The position numbers and the translations under genes were made by a program. Below the pieces are notes generated by a model that was given only the letters and a program-made list of their open reading frames with translations, ran no database searches and was not told the origin of the DNA. A stretch of 39,323 nucleotides of DNA from Halothiobacillus sp. (GTDB lineage: Bacteria > Pseudomonadota > Gammaproteobacteria > Halothiobacillales > Halothiobacillaceae), in contig JAGXHU010000012.1 of assembly GCA_024636015.1 (NCBI GenBank), positions 1 to 39,323 on the forward strand, in the 5' to 3' direction. Every line of letters starts with the position of its first letter. Position 1 is the stretch's first letter. Positions 29,436-38,792 of this stretch are shown here, in pieces.

Positions 29436-30305
29436 ATGCGGCTTTTGCGTACGCGGGCGGAACTCGCCCAGTGGCGGGCTGAGCAACAGGCGGATGGCAT
29501 CGGCATAGCCTTTGTGCCGACCATGGGCAATTTGCATGACGGTCATCTGCGTCTGGTCGAACAGGCCAGGAATACGTCGGTGCTGACGTCGCCGTCCGTG
29601 CTGGTGTCCATATTCGTCAATCCCCTGCAATTCAATGACCCGGGTGATCTGGCCCGCTACCCGCGGACTGAAGCTGAGGATTGTGCTCAATTGGCCGCAC
29701 AGGGGGTGGATGCCGTTTTTCTACCCTCAGTCGGGGACATATACGTCGATGCGACGGTTGACGGCACCGGCCTGGAGGTGAGTGTGCAGCCGGGCGCGCT
29801 GGCCGAACACTGGGAAGGGGCTGTGCGACCGGGGCATTTCGCCGGCGTGACTACCGTTGTGGCGAAACTGTTCCATCTCGTACGGCCAGCGATCGCCGTG
29901 TTTGGTGAAAAGGATTTTCAGCAATTGCAGATCGTGCGTCGTATGGTGCGCGATCTCGATTTTGAGACTAAGGTCATCAGTGTGCCAACAGAACGGGCAT
30001 CCGATGGGTTGGCTTTGAGTTCGCGTAATCGTTTTCTGTCGCCTGCGGATCGGCGTGTTGCCCCGCTGTTGTATGCCCAGTTGCAACGGGCAGAGACCCG
30101 TATCCGTCAGGGTGTCGATTCGGTGGATCAGGTGCTTGCCGATAGCCGGGATGCGCTGGTGGCCGCTGGATTCGAGATCGATTATTTCGTATTTTGCGAC
30201 GTCGATGCATTATTACCCCGGCGGGATGCCGGGCCGGGTATTTTGTTGGCGGCCGCGCGTTTGGGTGTCGTTCGCCTGCTGGATAACAGCCGCGTCGGCT
30301 CCTGA
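29436..30305 (+). CDS. panC: Pantothenate synthetase
   Basis: Joins pantoate and beta-alanine with ATP. 289 residues. Motifs: FVPTMGNLHDGHLRLVEQA (HxGH adenylation motif), VSIFVNPLQFNDPGDLARYPRT, and KDFQQLQIVRRMVRDL with VPTERASDGLALSSRNRFLS. The ATG at 29436 matches the family N-terminus (MRLLRTRAELAQW). An in-frame ATG at 29418 inside panB is less likely. Together with panB it forms a coupled pantothenate pair. Confidence 0.96.
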   Translation: MRLLRTRAELAQWRAEQQADGIGIAFVPTMGNLHDGHLRLVEQARNTSVLTSPSVLVSIFVNPLQFNDPGDLARYPRTEAEDCAQLAAQGVDAVFLPSVGDIYVDATVDGTGLEVSVQPGALAEHWEGAVRPGHFAGVTTVVAKLFHLVRPAIAVFGEKDFQQLQIVRRMVRDLDFETKVISVPTERASDGLALSSRNRFLSPADRRVAPLLYAQLQRAETRIRQGVDSVDQVLADSRDALVAAGFEIDYFVFCDVDALLPRRDAGPGILLAAARLGVVRLLDNSRVGS

Positions 30306-30414
30306 CCCAATGTTAACCAGACGCTGACCATCCGGTTTTGAGTGTTGCCATGGAAAGCCTCACCGGTTGTTTACGGTACAATCCTCGCACGTTTGTTTTT
30401 TTCGGAAGTGTTCG

Positions 30415-31374
30415 ATGAATCCCAATTACCTTGAATTTGAACAGCCCATCGCGGAACTGGATGCGAAAATCCGTGAATTGCGGTTAATGGATAACACTGC
30501 CGGTTTGGACATCAACGAGGAGATTGCGCGGCTTGAGGCCAAGAGTTCCGAATTGACCCGATCGATTTTTGGCAATCTCACTGCGTGGCAGATCAATCAG
30601 ATCGCCCGCCACCCCCAGCGTCCTTACACCTTCGATTATGTCCAGCATCTGTGTACCGATTTTGTCGAATTGCATGGCGATCGCGCCTTTGCGGACGACC
30701 AGGCGCTCGTGGGCGGCATGGCGCGTTTCGAAGGCATTCCCGTCATGATCATCGGCCATCAGAAGGGTCGGGATACCAAAGAAAAGATCCGTCGGAATTT
30801 CGGCATGCCGCGTCCGGAAGGTTATCGCAAGGCCAAGCGCCTGATGGAGTTGGCAGCCAAGTTCAAATTGCCGGTATTGACCTTCATCGATACGCCGGGC
30901 GCCTACCCGGGCATTGATGCGGAAGAGCGTGGCCAGAGCGAGGCGATCGCTCGCAATCTGTATGTCATGGCCGATTTGCCGACCCCCATCATCGTGACGG
31001 TCATCGGGGAAGGTGGGTCCGGCGGTGCGCTGGCGATTGGCGTGGGTGATCATGTGATGCAGCTGCAATATGGCACCTATTCGGTTATTTCACCTGAGGG
31101 TTGCGCCTCAATTCTGTACAAAAGTGCCGAACAGGCCCCCGAGGCCGCCGAGGCGTTGGGGATTATCGCGCCCCGGTTGCTGGAACTGGGGTTGATCGAC
31201 GAAGTGGTGCCTGAACCCTGTGGCGGCGCGCACCGGGATATTCCACTCATGACGCAAACCTTGAAAGCATCGCTCAAGCGGGCGCTGGTCAAGCAGATGA
31301 ACCGGCCTGTGGACGCACTGCTGTCGCGTCGTTACCAGCGGCTGATGAGTTACGGGCAATTCCTGGAAGAATAA
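30415..31374 (+). CDS. accA: Acetyl-CoA carboxylase carboxyltransferase alpha subunit
   Basis: Part of the enzyme that makes malonyl-CoA for fatty acid synthesis, working with AccD and the biotin carrier. 319 residues. The N-terminus [19 protein letters not shown] and the blocks [59 protein letters not shown] and [15 protein letters not shown] are diagnostic. GGAAG lies six bases before the ATG. It starts 110 bases after panC; a TACAAT hexamer at 30377-30382 lacks a matching -35 box. Confidence 0.97.
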   Translation: MNPNYLEFEQPIAELDAKIRELRLMDNTAGLDINEEIARLEAKSSELTRSIFGNLTAWQINQIARHPQRPYTFDYVQHLCTDFVELHGDRAFADDQALVGGMARFEGIPVMIIGHQKGRDTKEKIRRNFGMPRPEGYRKAKRLMELAAKFKLPVLTFIDTPGAYPGIDAEERGQSEAIARNLYVMADLPTPIIVTVIGEGGSGGALAIGVGDHVMQLQYGTYSVISPEGCASILYKSAEQAPEAAEALGIIAPRLLELGLIDEVVPEPCGGAHRDIPLMTQTLKASLKRALVKQMNRPVDALLSRRYQRLMSYGQFLEE

Positions 31375-31434
31375 GCCTTACCTGTCGATGAACCCAATGG
31401 GGCCGAACCTGCGAACCGAACCCCGGAGGTCTTG

Positions 31435-32799
31435 ATGGCGTTGGATCATCCTGAGTTCCCCCCGAACGCCCGGCTTGTACTGGCCAGTTCGGGCGGCTCC
31501 GATTCCCTGGGAGCGCTCGTTCGTCTACATGCTCTTCTGGTCGACGGCACCATCGGCGCATTGAGCGTGGTCAGTGTGGATCACCAACTGCATCCTGATT
31601 CGGCCCGCTGGAGCGCACTGGCCTGTGCGCAGGCACGATTTTTTGGCGTGCCGGCCCACGTTATTCCCGTGACAGTCCCGCCCCAGAGCGAACAAGGACA
31701 TCGCTCGTTGGAGGCTCGGGCGCGATTGGCGCGTTATGCGGCACTGGCCGAATGGATGGTGTGTCAGCTGCCAGATGGTGTGCTTGTTACGGCTCACCAT
31801 GCGGAGGATCAGGCGGAAACCGTACTGTTGGCCGCCCTGCGGGGAAGCGGGGCGGCTGGATTGGCTGCCATGCCGACCTGGACGCGCTTTGCGCATGGCT
31901 GGCATTGGCGGCCTTTTCTGGATGTGCCTCGCGCTCAGTTGCGCGAATCGGCCGCGCAGAGCGGCCATGCTTTCGTGACCGACCCCAGCAATGCCGATCT
32001 GCGGTATGACCGCAATTATCTCCGTTCGGAAATTTTACCTCGGATCCAAGTACGCTGGCCGCAGGCCGTCGAGCGGCTTGATCAGACTGCCGCCCAGGCG
32101 GCTGAGGATATGGGGCTTCTGATCGCATTGGCCGAACTGGATTTAGGCGGTCCATTGGATGTGACAGACCTGTCGATAACGCATCTCATCGAGCTGCCAC
32201 GGGCGCGTCTTGCCAACCTGCTACGTGCCTGGATGCGGTGCCGGGGTGCGCTCATGGCGCCTCGTGCACGCCTGCGGGTATTCATTGATCAATTGCAGGA
32301 AGCCGCGCCTGCGCGCCTGCCAACACTGGCTTGGGGCGTATGGCGCATTACCCGCTATCGGGATCGCCTGTATTGGCGTGAACTCGACAGGATCCCGCCG
32401 GCTGAATCGGTCATCTGGGCGGAGAAGAGTCGCCCGGTGATGTGGTCGGATACCCAGTCCTGGCGCCTCGTTCCGACCGACGCCTCGGATCCGCTGGCCT
32501 TCGATGGCCGCTGGCTCGACCAACCCTGGTTGCTGCGTATGCGCCAGCCTCAGGATCGCATTTGCACCCAGGCTCTACGACCCTCCCGAACATTGAAGAA
32601 CTGGTTTCAGGCACGGGGTGTCCCGCCATGGGTGCGCGAGACGGTCGTCGTCATCGAGATCAACGGGCAACTGGCTGGTCTGGCCGGGTACGGCGTTGAT
32701 CTAGCGTTCCGTCCCACTTCTGGGCAGGACGGATGGCGGGTTGAGGGCGTCACGACGGCGCCCGTGGTAAAGTTTGTGCCGGATGTGGACGCGGACTGA
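31435..32799 (+). CDS. tilS: tRNA(Ile)-lysidine synthetase
   Basis: Converts the wobble cytidine of tRNA-Ile (CAU) to lysidine so that it reads AUA rather than AUG. About 454 residues. The PP-loop SGGSDS lies at 19-24, after RLVLAS, and VDHQLHPDSARW, RLARYAAL and TAHHAEDQAETVLLAALRG are the family blocks. The TilS substrate-binding and C-terminal domains (about 240-450, with RPSRTLKNWFQARGVPPWVR) are complete. The start is ATG at 31435 with CGGAGG upstream; the TTG one codon earlier is unlikely. accA-tilS is a common gammaproteobacterial pair. Confidence 0.95.
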   Translation: MALDHPEFPPNARLVLASSGGSDSLGALVRLHALLVDGTIGALSVVSVDHQLHPDSARWSALACAQARFFGVPAHVIPVTVPPQSEQGHRSLEARARLARYAALAEWMVCQLPDGVLVTAHHAEDQAETVLLAALRGSGAAGLAAMPTWTRFAHGWHWRPFLDVPRAQLRESAAQSGHAFVTDPSNADLRYDRNYLRSEILPRIQVRWPQAVERLDQTAAQAAEDMGLLIALAELDLGGPLDVTDLSITHLIELPRARLANLLRAWMRCRGALMAPRARLRVFIDQLQEAAPARLPTLAWGVWRITRYRDRLYWRELDRIPPAESVIWAEKSRPVMWSDTQSWRLVPTDASDPLAFDGRWLDQPWLLRMRQPQDRICTQALRPSRTLKNWFQARGVPPWVRETVVVIEINGQLAGLAGYGVDLAFRPTSGQDGWRVEGVTTAPVVKFVPDVDAD

Positions 32800-32919
32800 G
32801 CCCGGAGATAGGTTGGGCTATCTGGTTGGCGCATTCGGATCAACCTGAACAACGGGGGGCGTTGTTGTAGAAAGAGGTTGAGCAAATCAAGCGTTAATTC
32901 ACGAATACGGGGTGCGTGT

Positions 32920-33442
32920 ATGTCGATTCATCTGGAGCATGTTTCACCCCGACGTTGGTCTCGGCGGGTCGAACACGGCTTGGCGCAGATTATGGATGCA
33001 TTACGGCAAATTTTTGTGGTCCTGATGATCGTCTATACGCTGATCTGCATTATCAGCTTCGCTGTCAAACTGTTTACCCTGACCGCGACACACGGCGTCC
33101 TGGATTTCAAGGCCATCAACGAAGTACTGACGGATGGCCTGTATGTGCTGATCATTCTGGCTATCGTCAAGTCACTGTTTCTGAGGAATTCATTCGATTA
33201 TGTCGTTACTCTAGCTGGAGACCGGATTCGTCGTTCTGATCCGGAAACTGATTTTACTGCCAACCGATCCTGGAGAGTGGCGGATGTTGGTGGTGCTTGG
33301 CCTGACTTCATCCATTTTTTTCGTATTGATTCTCGTGATTCATTATCTGAAACGGCGTTGGCAGCAGCAGGATATGCAGCAGAAGCAGGTAGCGGAAAAG
33401 CCGTCGGCCGGTTTGCGAGAAGTGGAAGAGGGGAACCGATGA
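32920..33442 (+). CDS. PsiE-like small membrane protein with an apparent +1 frameshift
   Basis: From the ATG at 32920 (GGGGTG upstream) the frame encodes 98 sensible residues. These include two helices, IFVVLMIVYTLICIISFAV and VLTDGLYVLIILAIVKSLFL, a PsiE-like pattern. Beyond 33213 that frame turns into composition with no family character, ending at 33450. The +1 frame opens at 33215 (after a TAG at 33212) and reads LETGFVVLIRKLILLP, then a helix LVVLGLTSSIFFVLILVIHY, a basic stretch and a Gln/Lys-rich tail. It stops at 33442 directly against the next start (TGAATG). The joined product would have about 173 residues and PsiE layout. A one-base indel, a sequencing error, programmed shifting, or a separate small gene from ATG 33284 (GGAG upstream) are all possible. 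Confidence 0.65.
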
Positions 33443-34192
33443 ATGATTGATCGATCAGATCTATTATCCTTTTGCGATACGCTTCTGGAGAGTCCCGGCA
33501 TGCCGGACTACACCACCAATGGATTGCAGGTCGAGGGATGCGCCCGGATTTCACATATCGTGACCGGGGTAACGGCCTGTCAGGACCTGATTGACGCCGC
33601 GATTGATCTTAGGGCGGGTGCCGTTATTGTGCATCATGGATATTTCTGGAAAAACGAACCGGCGCCGATTGTCGGTATGAAATATCGACGCATTGCCGCC
33701 CTGATTAAGCATGATATTAATTTGCTTGCCTATCATTTGCCGCTCGATCGCCAGCCGGAATTCGGTAACAATGCCGCGTTCGCTGCTCGTCTTGGATTGA
33801 GCGACTGCAGTCTGTTCGGTGCTCAGGCGCTGGCGTTGGCGGGTACTTTGGCGCAGCCATGCTCCGTAGCGGAGCTCGGCCGACGCCTCGATCAGGCCTT
33901 GGGCCGCACTCCACTGGTTGTTGGCCCAGCAGATCGCAGTCTTCGTCGAATCGGTCTGTGCACCGGTGGTGCGCAGGATTACATTGCGGAAGCGGCGGCG
34001 CTGGGCCTGGATGCCTTTATCTCTGGAGAGATCAGTGAGCGCACCACACATGTTGCCAGGGAGGAGGGCATTGTGTATTTTGCGGCCGGACATCACGCGA
34101 CCGAGCGTGACGGTGTTCGGTTATTGGGCGAACGGATTGCCGCCCAGTTCGATGTGATGGTGACTTTTGTCGATATCGACAATCCGGTGTGA
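33443..34192 (+). CDS. NIF3 family (YbgI/DUF34) metal-binding protein
   Basis: A 249-residue member of the NIF3/DUF34 family, thought to be a dinuclear-metal hydrolase of uncertain substrate (YbgI has been linked to GTP cyclohydrolase I-like activity). Metal-ligand motifs are present: VHHGYFW (about 61-67), LLAYHLPLDRQPEFGNN (about 94-110), and GHHATERDGV near 215-224. The CTGGAQDYI and DAFISGEISE blocks are also diagnostic. Its ATG abuts the stop of the preceding membrane gene in the +1 frame. GGGG lies nine bases upstream. Confidence 0.9.
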   Translation: MIDRSDLLSFCDTLLESPGMPDYTTNGLQVEGCARISHIVTGVTACQDLIDAAIDLRAGAVIVHHGYFWKNEPAPIVGMKYRRIAALIKHDINLLAYHLPLDRQPEFGNNAAFAARLGLSDCSLFGAQALALAGTLAQPCSVAELGRRLDQALGRTPLVVGPADRSLRRIGLCTGGAQDYIAEAAALGLDAFISGEISERTTHVAREEGIVYFAAGHHATERDGVRLLGERIAAQFDVMVTFVDIDNPV

Positions 34193-34455
34193 AGCCGCCA
34201 TGAGTCGGCGCGTGATAAAGATGTTATGAATTGGATTAATGACACTTGTTTGACGTTGATGGCGTGAAGCGTAACACTCATCAGGTTTGCGTGATAAAAG
34301 CCGCCGCTCTTCAGGGGGCATGTTGCATGTGTGGTCGGATGTCGAGGGTGCCGGACCCCAGATTCCAGCGGACGTGAAGACGCGTATCGCGGGCAAGCAC
34401 ATGGGACCAGACGGGTAAAACGGTCTGTTTTTGATTTTTTTGGAGCGAGTTATTG

Positions 34456-35052
34456 ATGGCTGATATTCCTGTAAATTCTGCGCGGCGGCGATTTCTGACG
34501 GGATCGGCCACCGCGGTTGGTGCGGTCGGGATGGGGTTCGCTGTCGTTCCCTTTCTGTCTTCTTTTGAGCCGAGTGCCAAGGCCGAGGCTGCCGGTGCAC
34601 CGGTCGATATCAATATCGCCAAATTGGTGCCGGGCCAGATGGTCACCGTGGCGTGGCGTGGTCAGCCCATTTATGTGGTGAACCGTACCGATAAGATGAT
34701 CGAATCCCTGCCTTCCCTGGATAGCCAACTATTGGATCCAGACAGCAAGGAGATCAGCCAACAGCCAAAATATGCCGACAATTTTTACCGTTCGCGCAAA
34801 AAGTCCATATTTGTCGTGGTCGGGATCTGTACCCATTTGGGCTGTGCGCCGACCTACCGTCCCGAAGTGGCGCCGAAGGATCTGGGTCCCGAGTGGAAAG
34901 GCGGTTTCTTCTGCCCATGCCATGGCTCCAAGTACGATCTGGCCGGACGGGTGTACAAATCCATGCCCGCACCGCTGAATCTTCTGGTTCCGGATTACTT
35001 TTTTGCCAGTGAAGATCTGATTCGCGTCGGTGTTGCGGAGAAAAAAGCATGA
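34456..35052 (+). CDS. petA: Ubiquinol-cytochrome c reductase iron-sulfur (Rieske) subunit
   Basis: The Rieske protein of the cytochrome bc1 complex passes electrons from quinol to cytochrome c1. 198 residues. It has a Tat-type anchor (RRRFL at 10-14, then a hydrophobic helix to about 36). Box I is CTHLGC (125-130) and box II CPCHGS (153-158). By family analogy the 2Fe-2S ligands are Cys125, His127, Cys153 and His156, with a Cys130-Cys155 disulfide. ATG at 34456 with GGAG upstream is chosen over the TTG one codon before. It overlaps petB by four bases. Confidence 0.97.
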   Translation: MADIPVNSARRRFLTGSATAVGAVGMGFAVVPFLSSFEPSAKAEAAGAPVDINIAKLVPGQMVTVAWRGQPIYVVNRTDKMIESLPSLDSQLLDPDSKEISQQPKYADNFYRSRKKSIFVVVGICTHLGCAPTYRPEVAPKDLGPEWKGGFFCPCHGSKYDLAGRVYKSMPAPLNLLVPDYFFASEDLIRVGVAEKKA

Positions 35053-36260
35053 TTAAAAAGCTCGGCAAATGGGTCGATGATCGTTTACCGATCTCCCACT
35101 TCTGGAATGCGCATCTCGCACAATACTATGTGCCGAGAAACTTCAATTTCTGGTACTTCTTCGGTTCGATCCTGCTGACGATTTTTGTCATTCAGATCGT
35201 GACCGGTATCTGGCTGGCCATGAGCTACAAGCCCTCAGCCTCGGAGGCATTCAATTCCGTCGAATACATCATGCGTGATGTGCACTGGGGCTGGCTGATC
35301 CGCTACATGCACTCTACCGGCGCGTCGTTCTTTTTCATCGCCGTGTATCTGCACATGTTCCGCGGCATGATGTATGGCTCGTACAAAAAGCCACGCGAAC
35401 TGATCTGGATCTTTGGCGTGCTGATCCTGCTGGCGTTGATGGCCGAGGCCTTCATGGGGTATCTGTTGCCCTGGGGGCAGATGTCCTTCTGGGGCGCCCA
35501 GGTCATTATTTCCCTTTTTGGCTCCATTCCTTACATCGGGCCAGATCTCGCGCTCTGGATCCGTGGGGACTACGTGGTATCAGACGTCACCCTGAACCGA
35601 TTCTTCGCGCTGCATGTGATCGCATTGCCGTTGGTGCTGCTGTTCCTCATTGGCGGGCACATCATGGCTCTGCACGAGGTTGGTTCTAACAACCCGGATG
35701 GGCGCGAAATCAAGAACAACAAGGACGAACACGGTAAACCCGTGGACGGTATTCCTTTCCACCCGTATTACACGGTGAAAGATCTCCTTGGGGTCGGGGT
35801 GTTCCTGTTCCTGTTTGCCTTGGTGATCTTCTACTGGCCGGATGGCGGCGGTAAGTTTCTGGAGGCGCCCAATTTTATCCCTGCTGACCCGTTGAAAACG
35901 CCGGAACACATTGCGCCTGTTTGGTATTTCGCCCCGCATTACGCGATCCTGCGCGCGATTCCGGACAAGTTCCTCGGTGTGATCGCCATGGGCTCTGCGA
36001 TCCTGATTTTCTTTTTCATGCCCTGGATCGATCGCGGCATGACCAAATCCATCCGGTACCGCTCCCTGGCGTTCAAGGTGATCCTGTTCTCATTCGTGAT
36101 TGCCTTCATCAGTCTCGGCTATCTGGGTACGCAGCCGGTGAGTTACTGGCATACCCTGTTTGCGCGGATTTTCACTGTCATCTACTTTGGCTTTTTCGTG
36201 GCGCTTTTTGTGGTCAGCCGAGTTGAAAAAACAAAACCTGTCCCGGAGCGGTTGACATGA
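35049..36260 (+). CDS. petB: Ubiquinol-cytochrome c reductase cytochrome b subunit
   Basis: A 403-residue integral membrane subunit holding both b hemes and both quinone sites. Probable heme ligands are His88, His102, His189 and His204. The first pair are 14 apart and the second 15 apart, one more than in mitochondria. The Qo-site PEWY motif reads PVWY (290-293), a variant I recall from other beta/gammaproteobacteria. Eight or so helices fit the family. It overlaps petA and petC by four bases each, as expected for a coupled petABC operon. Confidence 0.97.
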   Translation: MIKKLGKWVDDRLPISHFWNAHLAQYYVPRNFNFWYFFGSILLTIFVIQIVTGIWLAMSYKPSASEAFNSVEYIMRDVHWGWLIRYMHSTGASFFFIAVYLHMFRGMMYGSYKKPRELIWIFGVLILLALMAEAFMGYLLPWGQMSFWGAQVIISLFGSIPYIGPDLALWIRGDYVVSDVTLNRFFALHVIALPLVLLFLIGGHIMALHEVGSNNPDGREIKNNKDEHGKPVDGIPFHPYYTVKDLLGVGVFLFLFALVIFYWPDGGGKFLEAPNFIPADPLKTPEHIAPVWYFAPHYAILRAIPDKFLGVIAMGSAILIFFFMPWIDRGMTKSIRYRSLAFKVILFSFVIAFISLGYLGTQPVSYWHTLFARIFTVIYFGFFVALFVVSRVEKTKPVPERLT

Positions 36261-37021
36261 TTAGAGCGTTTGTCTTCGTAATAGCGAACTTGTTGGGGAT
36301 TTCCACGGTTCTGGCTTCGGGGGGTGACGGCGTCCCGCTCAAGCATGTCGATGTCAATTTCAGCGACAAGGCAGCATTGTATCGGGGCGCGGAAACCTAC
36401 CTGGCCCGATGTGCCACCTGTCATAGTGCGAAATACATGCGTTATGGCCGGGTTGCGACCGATCTGAAGCTGAATAAAAATCAGCTGGCAGCCTTGCTGC
36501 CGCCGGGCGCCAAACCGGGTAGTGAGATGATGGGCTTCATGTCGGAGGACTACGCCAAGGAAACTTTTGGTGTTGTTCCGCCGGATTTGAGCCTGATTGC
36601 CCGCGTTAAAGGGGCGGATTGGCTCTACACCTATCTCACCTCGTTCTATGCCGATCCAACCAAGCGTTGGGGCGTTAACAATGCGGTGTTTCCGGATGTG
36701 GGTATGCCGGATGTCTTCGCGGCGGAGCAGGGTGTGCTGCAACCGGTGTACACGGATGTGAAATTGCCCGATGGTTCGATCGACAAGCGTCTGTCGCATC
36801 TGGAGGGGCCTCTGGTACCGGGCAGCATGTCACCGGCCGAGTTCGATCACACGGTCAAGGATCTGGTGTCGTTCATGGTCTACATGTCGGAACCTGCCAA
36901 GATGCAGCGCATGACCTATGGCCCATATGTGCTGATTTTCATTCTGATCTTTATGGTGTTGTTGTACCTCGTCAAGAAAGAGTATTGGCGAGATATCAAG
37001 AAGGTGCCTGATAACGACTGA
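36257..37021 (+). CDS. petC: Ubiquinol-cytochrome c reductase cytochrome c1
   Basis: The c-type heme subunit of the bc1 complex, 254 residues. A cleavable signal peptide (about 1-21) is followed by the heme-binding motif CATCH (52-56). The anchor helix YVLIFILIFMVLLYLV lies near the C-terminus (about 224-241), followed by a basic tail that keeps the body periplasmic. A methionine-rich stretch (EMMGFMSED) and others are candidate sixth ligands. It is the last gene of petABC; a strong terminator lies 19 bases downstream. Confidence 0.96.
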   Translation: MIRAFVFVIANLLGISTVLASGGDGVPLKHVDVNFSDKAALYRGAETYLARCATCHSAKYMRYGRVATDLKLNKNQLAALLPPGAKPGSEMMGFMSEDYAKETFGVVPPDLSLIARVKGADWLYTYLTSFYADPTKRWGVNNAVFPDVGMPDVFAAEQGVLQPVYTDVKLPDGSIDKRLSHLEGPLVPGSMSPAEFDHTVKDLVSFMVYMSEPAKMQRMTYGPYVLIFILIFMVLLYLVKKEYWRDIKKVPDND

Positions 37022-37039
37022 TCGCCAGCGCCCCGATTG

Positions 37040-37076
37040 AAAAGCCATGTGAAGGATCCTTCTCATGGCTTTTTTT
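37040..37076 (+). terminator. Strong intrinsic terminator after petABC
   Basis: AAAAGCCATG (37040-37049) pairs with CATGGCTTTT (37064-37073), and the inner GAAGGATCCTTC is itself a perfect palindrome. A run of seven T follows (37070-37076). On the minus strand the same stem ends in TTTT, so it may also stop transcripts coming from the glycerate kinase gene. Confidence 0.9.
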
Positions 37077-37226
37077 ATGACGAACGTCATGGTGTGCGCA
37101 CGCCTTTTGCCTGTGAGCCGTTAGGTACCAAGTTGTTCGGGTTTCGTCTGGAGCGGAGCGCGTGCGAATTCGGTGGGATGATCAGTGTGAAATGACGGCG
37201 GGGTGGGTGATGTCCTGTTTTGGATA

Positions 37227-38375
37227 TTATCTGGCGGAGTGGCTCGTGCGCCAGTCATCGACGGCTTGCTTCGTCCGTTGGGCAATCAATTCGGAGCTAC
37301 GGGCAATGGCTTCCGGAAGCGATATCTGTGCGGTGCAGAGGCTCCAAGCAGCCGTCAGCCCCATGCTGTGGACCCTCTCCGCGGAGAGGTGCACGCTGCC
37401 GGCAATGGCAAGCACAGGCTTGATCTGTTCGCGGGCTCTGCGCACCACTTCCGAGACAACTTTACCCCGGCTGGTCTGTCTATCGATGCGGCCTTCCCCG
37501 GTGATGATCAGGTCCGCGTGTGCGATGGCGTCATCGAGCCCGATCAGGTCCGCAATATAACGGCTGCCGAAATATCGTGTCGCCCCCAGAACAGCGATCA
37601 GCGCGAATCCCAGTCCACCCGCCGCGCCGGTACCGGGCTGATCGGTAGAGCCGGGCAGGGTGGTGCGACTATCCTCAATTCTATGCGCAATGTGACGAAT
37701 TCTGGCGTCCATTTCGTCGATCTGATGGCTCGGTAACCCTTTTTGTGGGCCAAAGACGGTGCTGGCGCCCTGGGCGCCGGTCAGTGGGTTGTCAACGTCG
37801 GCCAGGACGATGAGCTTTGTTCCTGACAGGCGCGGGTCCAGCCGGCTGAAATCAACCGTATGCAATGCTCCTAGTGCGCTGGGGTTGGGCGGCAGAGGGC
37901 GCCCGCTAACATCCTTGAATACAACGCCGAGTGCGGCCAACATCCCGGCGCCGGCATCGTTGGTGCCGCTGCCACCGAGTCCGATCAGAATCCGGGTAGC
38001 CCCCGCATCGAGCGCGGCCAGAATCAACTCGCCGACACCGCGCGTGTCACGGCGCCAAATATCCGGATCGGTATCGTTCAGCAAGCCCAGACCACAGGCT
38101 GATGCGACCTCAATGACCGCCTGACGGGATTGGGGTTCATATCCCCACTCGGCAAGAACGGGGCGCCCTTCAGGTCCATGTATCCGCGTTTGATGCCATT
38201 TTCCGTCCAGAGCCTCGTTGACGATGGCCGCCATGCCTTCTCCGCCGTCGGCCATGGGGCGTATTTCAAGTGTGGAATCCGGCCATTCCTGAAGAATGCC
38301 GTCCGCCATGGCTTGTGCCACTGCCGGGCTGGATAGGCTGCCTTTGAAGCTATCGGGGCATAGGACTATGTGCAT
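37227..38375 (-). CDS. glxK: Glycerate kinase (GlxK/GarK type)
   Basis: Phosphorylates glycerate, the last step in routes from glycolate/glyoxylate or tartronate. 382 residues, family length. It begins MHIVLCPDSFKGSLSSPAVA, and has RPMADGGEGMAAIV, GLGGSGTNDAGAGMLAALG and ITGEGRIDRQTSRGKV, all signatures of the bacterial GarK/GlxK family. No neighbouring glyoxylate gene is present, so the physiological route is not evident; photorespiratory-type glycolate salvage in an autotroph is one possibility. Symbol is by family, not strict orthology. Confidence 0.92.
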   Translation of the reverse strand: MHIVLCPDSFKGSLSSPAVAQAMADGILQEWPDSTLEIRPMADGGEGMAAIVNEALDGKWHQTRIHGPEGRPVLAEWGYEPQSRQAVIEVASACGLGLLNDTDPDIWRRDTRGVGELILAALDAGATRILIGLGGSGTNDAGAGMLAALGVVFKDVSGRPLPPNPSALGALHTVDFSRLDPRLSGTKLIVLADVDNPLTGAQGASTVFGPQKGLPSHQIDEMDARIRHIAHRIEDSRTTLPGSTDQPGTGAAGGLGFALIAVLGATRYFGSRYIADLIGLDDAIAHADLIITGEGRIDRQTSRGKVVSEVVRRAREQIKPVLAIAGSVHLSAERVHSMGLTAAWSLCTAQISLPEAIARSSELIAQRTKQAVDDWRTSHSAR

Positions 38376-38424
38376 AAAACGCTGCGCTCACATTCGGATG
38401 AGATTTCCGTCCACATGGTAAAAG

Positions 38425-38457
38425 AAAAAAGCCCCGGAGGACTTTTCCTGCGGGGCT
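38425..38457 (-). terminator. Intrinsic terminator on the minus strand, upstream of glycerate kinase
   Basis: AGCCCCG (38430-38436) pairs with CGGGGCT (38451-38457), and AGGA (38438-38441) with TCCT (38446-38449) inside. Reading leftward the stem is followed by six T (38425-38430, sharing the last base pair). It lies only about 50 bases upstream of the glycerate kinase start, so it would end a transcript arriving from the right, not from that gene. Confidence 0.75.
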
Positions 38458-38792
38458 GTTGCTGTTTGTTGTCAGTATTCTGGATGCGCGCTGCAGTGAT
38501 ACGCGTGTTCGCTGCTGAGGGGGCGCGACACTGTTCCTGTGATGAGGGCAATCACTCAGTTTAACTTTGCCCAGAAACGAACAAGACGACCTAAACCTTC
38601 CAATGACAAGTGCTTATCTGCCTTAACCATCTAGCTGATCAGCATGCATGCCCAACGGGATATCGATCATTCTCTGAACAGTGGACCACTGCCAAGACAG
38701 CAATGTGCCATCAGGTTTGCTGATGCCCATGATCCGCTTCTAGGCCTAAGCGGATGATTGTCTTCATACCCGCTGACGTCCGCTCCCGACAT

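Noticed and set aside
30377..30382. TACAAT as a -10 box before accA
   Set aside because: The nearest TTGCCA is 25 bases upstream, too far for a sigma70 promoter.
34250..34278. Possible sigma70 promoter for petABC (TTGACG then TAACAC)
   Set aside because: The -35 box is good but the -10 box matches only three of six bases, too weak to call.
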